Shown here: in pieces, positions 34,350 through 45,200 of the stretch | Position numbering within the stretch: the first letter of the stretch is position 1 | How the letters are laid out: each line of letters begins with the position of its first letter | NCBI GenBank assembly: GCA_003439945.1 | Contig: QVRM01006771.1 | Coordinates: forward strand, 673,501-737,500 | Source: Dermanyssus gallinae | Lineage: Eukaryota > Arthropoda > Arachnida > Mesostigmata > Dermanyssidae | Length of the DNA: 64,000 nucleotides | Reading direction: 5' to 3' | Position numbers and translations under genes: made by a program | The notes under the pieces: generated by a model | Seen by the model: the letters and a program-made list of their open reading frames with translations, nothing else | What the model was told of the DNA's origin: nothing | Database searches by the model: none

Positions 34350-34372
34350 TATATATATATATATATATATAT

Positions 34373-35024
34373 CCCATTGTTTTATGAGTCCAAGGGTTCC
34401 CTGTCGCTAGATTTTCTGCCGGCTGAACCACTACATCCCTGTAATATCGCTCCGCTGCGACTTTTCTGCCGGCTGAACCACTACATCCCTGTAATATCGC
34501 TCCGCTGCGACTTTTCTGAGCCTGACCATCTATCCATCCCCATGTCCTACACACTGGGATTTGTATATGGGCAAGGCAATGGTGAGAATGTCAAAATGGG
34601 ATGACATGTGTTACCTCGAATGAAGTTGGCTTTTTCCATCATAAATAACCGTCCATTTGTTTGACGTCAAATAAAGGGTCCCTCTTAAAAATCTTGTTAA
34701 ATTGTTGTGCAAGTTAAATCTCAGACGGACCTGGCTCGGTGAAGCGAATACACTCAAGTCTCGGCACACCAAAGAGCAGGAAAGCTGTCTAGCGGCCATT
34801 CCTCGCGCTTATAATCAATCAGACTGACCTTTTCAGTTAGAGTCATTTAGCATAGCTTAATATTGTCGAATCGTTTAGTATTACACAGGCGTTTTGCATA
34901 GTGTTCATCAAATTGGCCCCGTAAATGGCAGACAGACTGTGCACGGAACGCACTAGATTGTGATGAATTTCAATTACCGCTATGGCTTTCGATGACCTTG
35001 GTGATTGGTTCCGCTTGGTTCATG
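34373..35024. repeat. 50 bp tandem duplication at 34412-34511; otherwise no gene
   Basis: TTTTCTGCCGGCTGAACCAC plus 30 bases is repeated exactly twice (34412-34461, 34462-34511), with a partial third start. The rest shows no coding feature; a palindromic TGACGTCA lies at 34662-34669. Confidence 0.7.
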
Positions 35025-35345
35025 CTAAAGCCAAAGCTGCGACTTGCCCGTCTCATCAAAGTTGACCGGCCTAAAATCAAACCGAGATAAAAATATTGGC
35101 AAGTCGAATTGTTTATTATAGCGCCAAAAGTATGGGCCAACCTGCTGGAGGGTGTCCCGGTAGTTGACAATCAGCTTCGTGTAAGTGCCCAGCGAATCGA
35201 TCGTGAGAGCGCAGCCAGTTCTCATGGGAAGCGGGACAGTTGTGCAGCCGTTAATTATTTCCGCTTGCTTTCGTAACTGCTCGGCAACCAGTAGTTTGTA
35301 GAATGGCTTAGCTAGAATTGGCGCCGATGTCACCACTCTGAGCAT
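35025..35345 (-). CDS. Intact first exon, possible IR-like receptor (copy C)
   Basis: An ATG at 35345 opens a 106-codon frame starting MLRVVTSAPILAKPFYKLLV; copies A and B share this start but are broken. The ATG and upstream sequence are conserved among the three copies. I think it is the N-terminal exon of an IR-family gene. Its block TKLIVNYRDTLQQVGPYFWR...DLPIFLSRFDFRP has the same 38-residue length, hydrophobic pattern and final RP as LDVVFVGQLPAEFDVLRDFV...HICAVGELRP in the receptor at 5451-9845, preceded in both by a Gly-Cys-x-Leu. Identity is low, so this is a structural guess. The frame ends at 35025 without a clear donor site, and no downstream exon is recognised. Confidence 0.4.
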   Translation of the reverse strand: MLRVVTSAPILAKPFYKLLVAEQLRKQAEIINGCTTVPLPMRTGCALTIDSLGTYTKLIVNYRDTLQQVGPYFWRYNKQFDLPIFLSRFDFRPVNFDETGKSQLWL

Positions 35346-35551
35346 CGTGTGTCGACCAATTAGATACCTAATGTTGCTAAGTCGGGGCTAAATTAGGTGA
35401 GACTAATCTTTGAGAAGGTGTTTTTCTAATATAAACCAATACCCACACACCAGCGGTGTAATTATTTGGCAGAATGCGTATTTGTGAATTTCGAACCGAA
35501 CTATTGTCGTATCTGGTCGAAACTAGCGTATCACTGACAGGGGAGAAAAGG

Positions 35552-35552
<1 letters not shown>
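35346..35552. promoter_or_regulatory. Duplicated upstream region of copy C
   Basis: This sequence aligns loosely with the regions upstream of copies A (about 30105-30270) and B (about 31398-31650), sharing GACCAATTAGATA / GACTAATTAGATA and GTGTATTCCAGCCAGA / GTGAATTTCGAACCGA. No core promoter element can be assigned with confidence. Confidence 0.35.

Positions 35553-35608
<56 letters not shown>
35553..35608. repeat. (TA)n microsatellite at the R2 copy 2 3' end
   Basis: About 27 TA units run directly up to the 3' end of the minus-strand R2 copy. Confidence 0.9.
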
Positions 35609-35613
<5 letters not shown>

Positions 35614-36222
35614 TGTGATGACTTATTAATCATTTACAGTACGTTTGCATACTCGGCAGTGCTCGCCTTAATAAAATCAGTGGTAAAAGGGTGTCACGTG
35701 AAGTTAAGATCAGGCTGTTTGTGTCCTTGCTTGTTGGCAACCCCCGCTCTTATAGACACGGCGCGAGCGGTATATCCTCAAAGTCCCTTGCAATGTTAAA
35801 ACGGTAAGATCTATAAGATTCCTCTTTGTGACGCCGAGCCCCAAGAGCGTACTCGGAGTCCCATACACCACTCGTAGAATTAGTGATGGATCCGAATCTG
35901 CGAGGTTTTTGGGGGCCGGTAGCGCCGCTCTTAGGAACTCGACGTCGTATTTGGTGATCTTGTCTTGCCGCGCTCTTGCCAGGTCCCTGTTCGGGCCGCA
36001 AACCTCGGCATCCGAGACCTAGGTGTTGCTATTACGAGGTCGGGGATTAGACCCTCAGACCCGTGCGCCCGGTGGACGGAATACTCGCTCATGAGCCACC
36101 TCATGACCCCTCTCGCGTAGAAGACGTTCCACGCAGTGACAGACGTCGTCATGTCTCTTTTTAGTTTATTTGTGTGTTGTATCGCACATCTTAGCGACAT
36201 GAGCCAACGTCTCAGGCGCATG
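35608..36222 (-). mobile_element. R2-like retrotransposon copy 2, 5'-truncated
   Basis: On the minus strand it matches copy 1 from its position 3870 to 4488. It carries the end of the CCHC region, the endonuclease (LIPDLVIATPR, then ARQDKITKYDVEFLRAA), GVTKRNLIDLTVLTLQGTLRIYRS and the same untranslated end. Frames are shifted in several places. The 3' end abuts a TA microsatellite. The truncated 5' end abuts the first satellite monomer, with no intervening bases that I can see. Confidence 0.9.
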
Positions 36223-39200
36223 ACTAAAAACCGCGCTTTTCTTACTGGTTCTTAGAACCGGCTCGTTCTAAGAAGCGCGTTCTTCTCACTGATTCTTAGA
36301 ACCGACTTGTTCTAAAAACCGCGTTTTTCTACTGGTTCTTAGAACCGGCTCGTTCTAAGGATCGCACTTTTGATTACTGGTTCTTAAAGCCGGCTCGTTC
36401 TGAGAACTGCGCTTATTCTCACTAGTTCTTAGAACCGGCTTGTTCTAAGAACCGCGCTTTTCTTACTGGTTCGTTCTAAGACCCGCGTTCTCCTCTCTGG
36501 TTCCTTTTAAGAACCGCGCTTTTCTTACTGGTTCTTAGAACCGGCTCGTTCTAAAAACCGCAATCTCCCATCTGGTTCTTATAACCGGCTCGTTCTAAAA
36601 ACCGCGTTCTCCACACTGGTTCTTATAACCGGCTCGATTTAAGAACCGCGTTCTCCTCTCTGGCTCTTATAACCGGCTCGTTCTAACCACCGCGTTCTCC
36701 TCACTGGTTCTTATAACCGGCTCGTTCTAAGAACCGCGTTCTTCTCACTGGTTCTTAGAGCCGGCTGGTTCTAAGAACCGCGTTCTTCTCAGTGGTTCTT
36801 AGAACCGGCTCGTTCTAAGAACCGCGCTCTCCTCACTAATTTTTAGAACTGACTCGTTCTGAGAACTGCCTTCTTTTCACGGGTTCTTAGAACCGGCTCG
36901 TTCTAAAAACCGCGTTCTCTTCACTAATTCTTCGAACCGGCGCGTTCTAAAAACCGCGCTTTTTCTTACTGGTTCTTAGAACCGTCTCGTTCTAGAAATC
37001 GCGTTCTCCTCACTGATTCTTAGAACTGGTTCGTTCAAAAACCGTGCTTTTTCTTACTGGCTCCTTCTAAGACCGCGCTTTTTCTGACTGGTTTTTAGAA
37101 CCGGCTCGTTCCAAGAACCGCCTTCTTATCACTGGTTCTCACAATCGGCTGGCTCTTAGAACCGCGTTCTTCTCAATGATTCTTAGAACCGGCTCATCCT
37201 AAAAACCGCGCTTTTTCTTACTGGTTATTAGAACCGGCTCGTTTAAAAAAAAACGCGTTCTCTTATTGGTTCTTAGAACCGGCTCGTTCTAAAAACCGCG
37301 CTTTTTCTTACTGGTTTTTCGAACCGACTCGTTCTAAGAATCGTGCTTTTACCTTACTGGTTCTTTGAACCGGCTTGTTCTAACAACCGCGTTCTCCCCT
37401 TTGGATCTTAAAATCGGCTCGTTCTAAGAACCGCGTTCTCCTCACTGGTTCTTCGAACCGGCTCGTTCTGAGTACCGCGCTATTTTTTGCTGGTTCTTAG
37501 AACCGGCTTGTTCTAAGAATCGCACTTTTGATTACTGGTTCTTAAAACCGGCTCGTTCTGAGAACTGTGCTTTTTCTTACTGGTTCTTAGAAACAACTCG
37601 TTCTAAGAACCGCGTTCTTCTATCTGGTTCTTATAACCGGCTCGTTTTAAGAACCGCGTTCTTCTCACTGATTTTTATAACCGGCTTGTTCTAAGAACCG
37701 CGTTCTCCTCACTGGTTGTTACACCAGGCTCGTTCTTATAATCGCGCTTTTCTTGCTGGTTCTTAGAACCGGCTCGTTCTAAAAAGCGCGTTCTCCTCAC
37801 TAATTCTCAGAACTGACTCGTTCAAAAACAGCGCTTTTTCTTACTGGCTCATTCTAAGAACCGCGCGTTTTCTTACTGGTTCTTAGAACCGGCTCGTTCT
37901 AAGACCCGCGTTCTCCTCACTGGTTTCTAGAACCGGCTCGCTCTAAGAACCGCATTCTCCTTGGCTCTTAGAACCGACTCGTTCTAAAAACCGCGCTTTT
38001 TCTTACTGGTTCTTAGAACCGGCTCGTTCTAAGAACCGCGTTCTTCTCACTGGTTCTCAGAATCGGCTGGCTCTAAGAACCGCGTTCTTCTCAATGGTTC
38101 TTAGAACCGGCTCGTTCTAAGAACCGCATTCTCCTTACTGGCTCTTAGAACCGAGTCGTTCTAAAAACCGCGCTTTTTTATACTGGTTCTTAGAACCGGC
38201 TCGTTCTAAGAACCGCGTTCTTCTCACTGGTTCTCAGAATCGGCTGGCTCTAAGAACCGCGTTCTTCTCACTGGTTCTTAAAACCGGCTCGTTTTAAGAA
38301 CCGTGCTTTTTCTTACTGGTTCTTGGAACCGGCTCGTTCTAAGAACCGCGTTCTTCTCATTGGTTCTTAGAACCGGCTCGTTCTAAAAACCGCGTTTTTT
38401 CTTACTGGTTATTAGAATCGGCTCGTTCTTAGAACCTTGCTTTTCTTTACTGGTTCTTTAAACCGGCTTGTTCTAACAACCGCGTTTTCCCCTCTGGATT
38501 TTAAAATCGGCTCGTTCTGAGAACTGCGTTCTCCTCACTGGTTCTTAGAACTAGCTGGTTCTAAGCACCGCGTTCTTCTCAGTGGTTCTCAAAACCGGCT
38601 CGTTCTAAAAGCCGCGTTCTTCTCACGGGTTCTTAGAACCGGCTCGTTCTAAGAACCGTGCTTTTTCATACTGGTTCTTAAAACCGGCATGTTCTAAAAA
38701 CTGTACTTTTTCTTACTGGTTCTTAGAACCGGCTTGTTCTAAGAACCGCGTTCTCCTCTCTGGATCTTAGAATCGGCTCATTTTAAGAACCGCGTTCTCC
38801 TTACTAGTTCTTAGAACCGGCTAGTTTTAAGTACCGCGTTCTCCTCACTGGTTTTTAGAACCGACTCGTTCTATGAACCGCGTTCTCCTCACTGGTTCTT
38901 AGAACCGACTCGTTCTAAGAACCGCGTTCTCTTCACTGGTTCTTAGAACCGGCTCGTTCTAAAAACCGCGCTATTTTATGCTGGTTCTAAGAACCGGCTC
39001 GTTCTAAAATCCGCGTTCTTCTCACTGGTTCTTAGAACCGCGTTCTTCTCACTGGTTCTCAGAACCGGCTTATTCTAAGAACCGCGCTATTTCTCACTGG
39101 TTCTTATAACCGGCTCGTTCTAAGAACACCGTTCTTCTCACTGGTTCTTTGAACCGGCTCGTTTTAAGAACCGCGCTATTTTACGCTGGTTCTTAAAACC

Positions 39201-42200
39201 GGCTCGTTCTAAGAACACTGTTCTTCTCACTAGTTCATAGAACCGGCTCGCTCTAAGAACCGTTCTCCTTACTGGTCCTTAGAATCGGCTCGTTCTAAAA
39301 ACCGTGCTTTTTCTTACTGGTACATAGAACCGGCTTGTTCTAAGAACCGCATTGTCCTCTCTGGATCTTAGAATCGGCTTGTTCTAAGAACCGCGTTCTT
39401 CTCAATAGTTCTTAGAACCGGCTCGTTCTAAGAACCGCATTCTCCTTACTGGCTCTTAGAACCGACTCGTTCTAAAAACCGCATTTTTTTATACTGGTTC
39501 TTAGAACCGGCTCGTTCTAAGAACCGCGTTCTCCTCACTGGTTCTCAGAATCGGCTGGCTCTAAGAACCGCGTTCTTCTCAATGGTTCTTAAAACCGGCT
39601 CGTTCTAAGAACCGTGCTTTTTCTTACTGGTTCTTAGAACCGGCTCGTTCTAAGAACCGCGTTCTTTTCATTGGTTCTTAGAACCGGCTCGTTCTAAAAA
39701 CCGCGCTTTTTCTTACTGGTTCTTAGAACCGGCTCGTTCTTAGAACCTTGCTTTTCTTTACTGGTTCTTTAAACCGGCTTGTTCTAACAACCGCGTTTTC
39801 CCCTCTGGATTTTAAAATCGGCTCGTTCTAAGAACGGCGTTCTCCTCACTGGTTCTTAGAACTAGCTGGTTCTAAGCACCGCGTTCTTCTCAGTGGTTCT
39901 CAGAACCGGCTCGTTCTAAAAACCGCGTTCTTCTCACGGGTTCTTAGAACCGGCTCGTTCTTAGAACCGTGCTTTTTCATACTGGTTCTTAAAACCGGCA
40001 TGTTCTAAAAACTGTACTTTTTCTTACTGGTTTTTAGAACCGGCTTGTTCTAAGAACCGCGTTCTCCTCTCTGGATCTTAGAATCGGCTCATTTTAAAAA
40101 CCGCGTTCTCCTCACTAGTTCTTAGAACCGGCTAGTTTTAAGTACCGCGTTCTCCTCACTGGTTCTTAGAACCGACTCGTTCTATGAACCGCGTTCTCCT
40201 CACTGGTTCTTAGAACCGACTCGTTCTAAGAACCGCGTTCTCTTCACTGGTTCTTAGAACCGACTCGTTCTAAAAACGGCGCTATTTTATGCTGGTTCTT
40301 AGAACCGGCTCGTTCTAAAATCCGCGTTCTTCTCACTGGTTCTTAGAACCGCGTTCTTCTTACTGGTTCTCAGAACCGGCTTATTCTAAGAACCGCGCTA
40401 TTTCTCACTGGTTCTTATAACCGGCTCGTTCTAAGAACACCGTTCTTCTCACTGGTTCTTTGAACCGGCTCGTTCTAAAAACCGCGTTCTTCTTACGGGT
40501 TCTTAGAACCGGCTCGTTCTTAGAACCGTGCTTTTTCATACTGGTTCTTAAAACCGGCATGTTCTAAAAACTGTACTTTTTCTTACTGGTTCTTAGAACC
40601 GGCTTGTTCTAAGAACCGCGTTCTCCTCTCTGGATCTTAGAATCGGCTCATTTTAAGAACCGCGTTCTTCTCACTAGTTCTTAGAACCGGCTAGTTTTAA
40701 GTACCGCGTTCTCCTCACTGGTTCTTAGAACCGACTCGTTCTAAGAACCGCGTTCTCCTCACTGGTTCTTAGAACCGACTCGTTCTAAGAACCGCGTTCT
40801 CTTCACTGGTTCTTAGAACCGGCTCGTTCTAAAAACCGCGCTATTTTATGCTGGTTCTTAGAACCGGCTCGTTCTAAAATCCGCGCTTTTTCTCACTGGT
40901 TCTTAGAACCGCGTTCTTCTCACTGGTTCTCAGAACCGGCTTATTCTAAGAACCGCGCTATTTCTCACTGGTTCTTATAACCGGCTCGTTCTAAGAACAC
41001 CGTTCTTCTCACTGGTTCTTTGAACCGGCTCGTTTTAAGAACCGCGCTATTTTACGCTGGTTCTTAAAACCGGCACGTTCTAAGAACACTGTTCTTCTCA
41101 CTAGTTCATAGAACCGGCTCGCTCTAAGAACCGTTCTCCTTACTGGTCTTTAGAATCGGCTCGTTCAAAAAACCGTGCTTTTTCTTACTGGTACATAGAA
41201 CCGGCTTGTTCTAAGAACCGCATTGTCCTCTCTGGATCTTAGAATCGGCTTGTTCTAAAAACCGCGTTCTTCTCAATGGTTCTTAGAACCGGCTCGTTCT
41301 AAGAACCGCATTCTCCTTACTGGCTCTTAGAACCGACTCGTTCTAAAAACCGCACTTTTTTATACTGGTTCTTAGAACCGGCTCGTTCTAAGAACCGCGT
41401 TCTTCTCTCTGGATCTTAGAATCAGCTCGTTCTAAGAACCGCGTTTTTCTCTCTAGATCTTAGAATCAGCTCGTTCTAAGGACCGTGCTTTTTCTTGCTG
41501 GTTCTTAGAACCGGCTTGTTCAAAGAACCGCGTTCTCCTTATTGGTTCTTAGAACTGGCTCGCTCTAAGAACCGCGCTATTTCTTGCTGGTTCCTAAAAC
41601 CGACTCGTTCTAAGAACCGCGTTCTCCTCACTGGCTCTTAGAACAGGCTCTTTCTGAGTACCGCGCTATTTCTTGCTGGTTCTTAGAACCAGCCCGTTCT
41701 AATAACCGCGTTTTTCTCACTGGTTCTTAGGACCGGCTCGTTCTAAAAACCGTGCCTTTTCTTACTGGTTCTTAAAACCGGCTTGTTCTAAGAACCGCGT
41801 TCTCCTCTCTGGATCTTAGAATCAGCTCGTTCTAAGAACCGTGCTTTTTCTTACTGGTTCTTAGAACCGGCTTGTTCTAAAAACTGTACTTTTTCTCACT
41901 GGATCTTAGAACGGGCTTGTTCTAATAACCGCGTTCTCCTCTCTGGATCTTAAAATCGGCTTGTTCTAACAACCGCGTTCTTCTCACTGGTTCTTAGAAC
42001 CGGCTCGTTCTAAGAACACCGTTCTTCTCACTGGTTCTTTGAACCGGCTCGTTTTAAGAACCGCGCTATTTTACGCTGGTTCTTAGAACCGGCTCGTTCT
42101 AAGAACACGGTTCTTCTCACTAGTTCATAGAACCGGCTCGTTCTAAAAACCGCGTTCTCCTTACTGGTTCTTAGAACCGGCTCGTTCTAAAAACCGTGCT

Positions 42201-45200
42201 TTTTCTTACTGGTACATAGAACCGGCTTGTTCTAAGAACCGCATTGTCCTCTCTGGATCTTAGAATCGGCTTGTTCTAAGAACCGCGTTCTTCTCACTGG
42301 TTCATAGAACCACCTAGTTCTAAGTACCGCGTTCTCCTCACTGGTTCTTAGAACCGGCTCGTTCTAAGAACCCTTCTTTTTCTTACTGGATCTTAGAACC
42401 GGCTTGTTCTAATAACCGCGTTCTCCTCTCTGGATCTTAAAATCGGCTTGTTCTAAGAACCGCGTTCTTCTCACTGGTTCTTAGAACCGGCTCGTTCTAA
42501 GAACACCGTTCTTCTCACTGGTTCTTTGAACCGGCTCGTTTTAAGAACCGCGCTATTTTACGCTGGTTCTTAGAACCGGCTCGTTCTAAGAACACCGTTC
42601 TTCTCACTAGTTCATAGAACCGGCTCGTTCTAAAAACCGCGTTCTCCTTATTGGTTCTTAGAACCGGCTCGTTCTAAAAACCGTGCTTTTTCTTACTGGT
42701 ACATAGAGCCGGCTTATTCTAAGAACCGCATTGTCTTCTCTGGATCTTAGAATCGGCTTGTTCTAAGAACCGCGTTCTTCTCACTGGTTCATAGAACCAC
42801 CTAGTTCTAAGTACCGCGTTCTCCTCACTGGTTCTTAGAACCGGCTTGTTCTAAGGACCCTTCTTTTTCTTACTGGATCTTAGAACCGGCTTGTTCTAAT
42901 AACCGCGTTCTTTTCTCTGGATCTTAAAATCGGCTTGTTCTAAGAACCGCGTTCTTCTCACTGGTTCTTAGAACCGGCTCGTTCTAAGAACACCGTTCTT
43001 CTCACTGGTTCTTTGAACCGGCTCGTTTTAAGAACCGCGCTATTTTACGCTGGTTCTTAGAACCGGCTCGTTCTAAGAACACCGTTCTTCTCACTAGTTC
43101 ATAGAACCGGCTCGTTCTAGAAACCGCGTTCTCCTTACTGGTTTTTAGAACCGGCTCGTTCTAAAAACCGTGCTTTTTCTTACTGGTACATAGAACCGGC
43201 TTGTTCTAAGAACCGCATTGTCCTCTCTGGATCTTAGAATCGGCTTGTTCTAAGAACCGCGTTCTTCTCACTGGTTCATAGAACCAGCTAGTTCTAAGAA
43301 CACCGTTCTTCTCACTGGTTCTTTGAACCGGCTCGTTTTAAGAACCGCGCTATTTTACGCTGGTTCTTAGAACCGGCTCGTTTTAAGAACACCGTTCTTC
43401 TCACTAGTTCATAGAACCGACTCGTTCTAGAAACCGCGTTCTCTTTACTGGTTTTTAGAACCGGCTCGTTCTAAAAACCGTGCTTTTTCTTACTGGTACA
43501 TAGAACCGGCTTGTTCTAAGAACCGCATTGTCCTCTCTGGATCTTAGAATCGGCTTGTTCTAAGAACCGCTTTCTTCTCACTGGTTCATAGAACCAGCTA
43601 GTTCTAAGTACCGCGTTCTCCTCACTGGTTCTTAGAACCGGCTCGTTCTAAGAAACCTTCTTTTTCTTACTGGTTCTTAGAACCGGCTTGTTCTAATAAC
43701 CGCGTTCTCCTCTCTGGTTCTTAGAACTGGCTCGTTTTAAGAACACCGTTCTTCTCACTGGTTCTTTGAACCGGCTCGTTTTAAGAACCGCGTTATTTTA
43801 CGCTGGTTCTTAGAACCGGCTCGTTATAAGAACACCGTTCTTCTCACTAGTTCATAGAACCGGCTCGTTCTAAAAACCCCGTTCTCCTTACTGGTTCTTA
43901 GAACCGGCTCGTTCTAAAAACCGTGCTTTTTCTTACTGGTACATAAAACCGGCTTGTTCTAAGAACCGCATTGACCTCTCTGGATCTTAGAATCGGCTTG
44001 TTCTAAGAACCGCGTTCTTTTCACTGGTTCATAGAACCAGCTAGTTCTAAGTACCGCGTTCTCCTCACTGGTTCTTAGAACCGGCTCGTTCTAAGAACCT
44101 TTCTTTTTTTTACTGGTTCTTAGAACCGGCTTGTTCTAAGAACCGCGTTCTCCTCTCTGGATCTTAGAATTAGCTCGTTCTAAGAACCGCGTTTTCCTCT
44201 CTAGATCTTAGAATCAGCTCGTTCTAAGGACCGTGCTTTTTCTTGCTGGTTCTTAGAACCGGCTTGTTCTAAAAACTGTACTTTTTCTTACTGGTCTTTA
44301 GAACCGGCTCGTTCTATCAACACCGTTCTTCTCACTAGTTCATAAAACCGGCTCGTTCTAAAAACCGCATTTTCCTTACTGGATCTTAGAATCAGCTCGT
44401 TCTAAAAACCGCGTTATTCTCACTGGATCTTAGAATCAGCTCGTTCTAAAAACTGTACTTTTTCTTACTGGTTCTTAGAACCGGCTCGTTCTTAGAACCG
44501 GCTCGTTCTAAAAACACAGTTTTTCTCACTAGTTCATAGAACCGGCTCGTTCTAAAAACCGCGTTCTTCTCACTGGTTCTTAGAACCGGCTCGTTCTGAG
44601 TACCGCGCTATTTCTTGCTGGTTCTTAGAGCCGGCTCGTTCTAAGAACCGCGTTCTTCTCACTGGTTCTTAAAACCGGCTGGTTCTAAGAACCGCGTTCT
44701 TTTCACTGGTTCTTAGAACCGGCTCGTTCTAAGAACCACGCTATTATCACTGGTTCTTATAAGCGGATCGTTCTACGAACACCGTTCTTCTTACTAGTTC
44801 ATAGAACCGGCTCGATCTAAAAACCGCGTTCTCCTTACTGGTTCATAAAACCGACGTGTTCTAAAAACCGTGCTTTTTCTTACTGGTACCTAAAACCGGC
44901 TTCTTCTAAGAACCGCATTGTCTTCTCTGGATTTTAGAATCGCGTTCTCCTCACTGGTTCATCGTTCGTTTCTTCTCACTGGCTCTTAGAACCGGCTCGT
45001 TTTAAAAACCGCGTTCTCCTCATTGGTTCTTAGAACCGGCTCGTTCTAAGAACCGCGCTATTTCTTGCTGGTTCTTAGAACCGGCTCGTTCTAAAAACCG
45101 CGTTCTCCTCTCTGGATCTTAGAATCAGCTCGTTCTAAGAACCGTGCTTTTTCTTACTGGTTTTTAGAACCAGCGTGTTCTAAAAACCGCGTTCGCCTCA

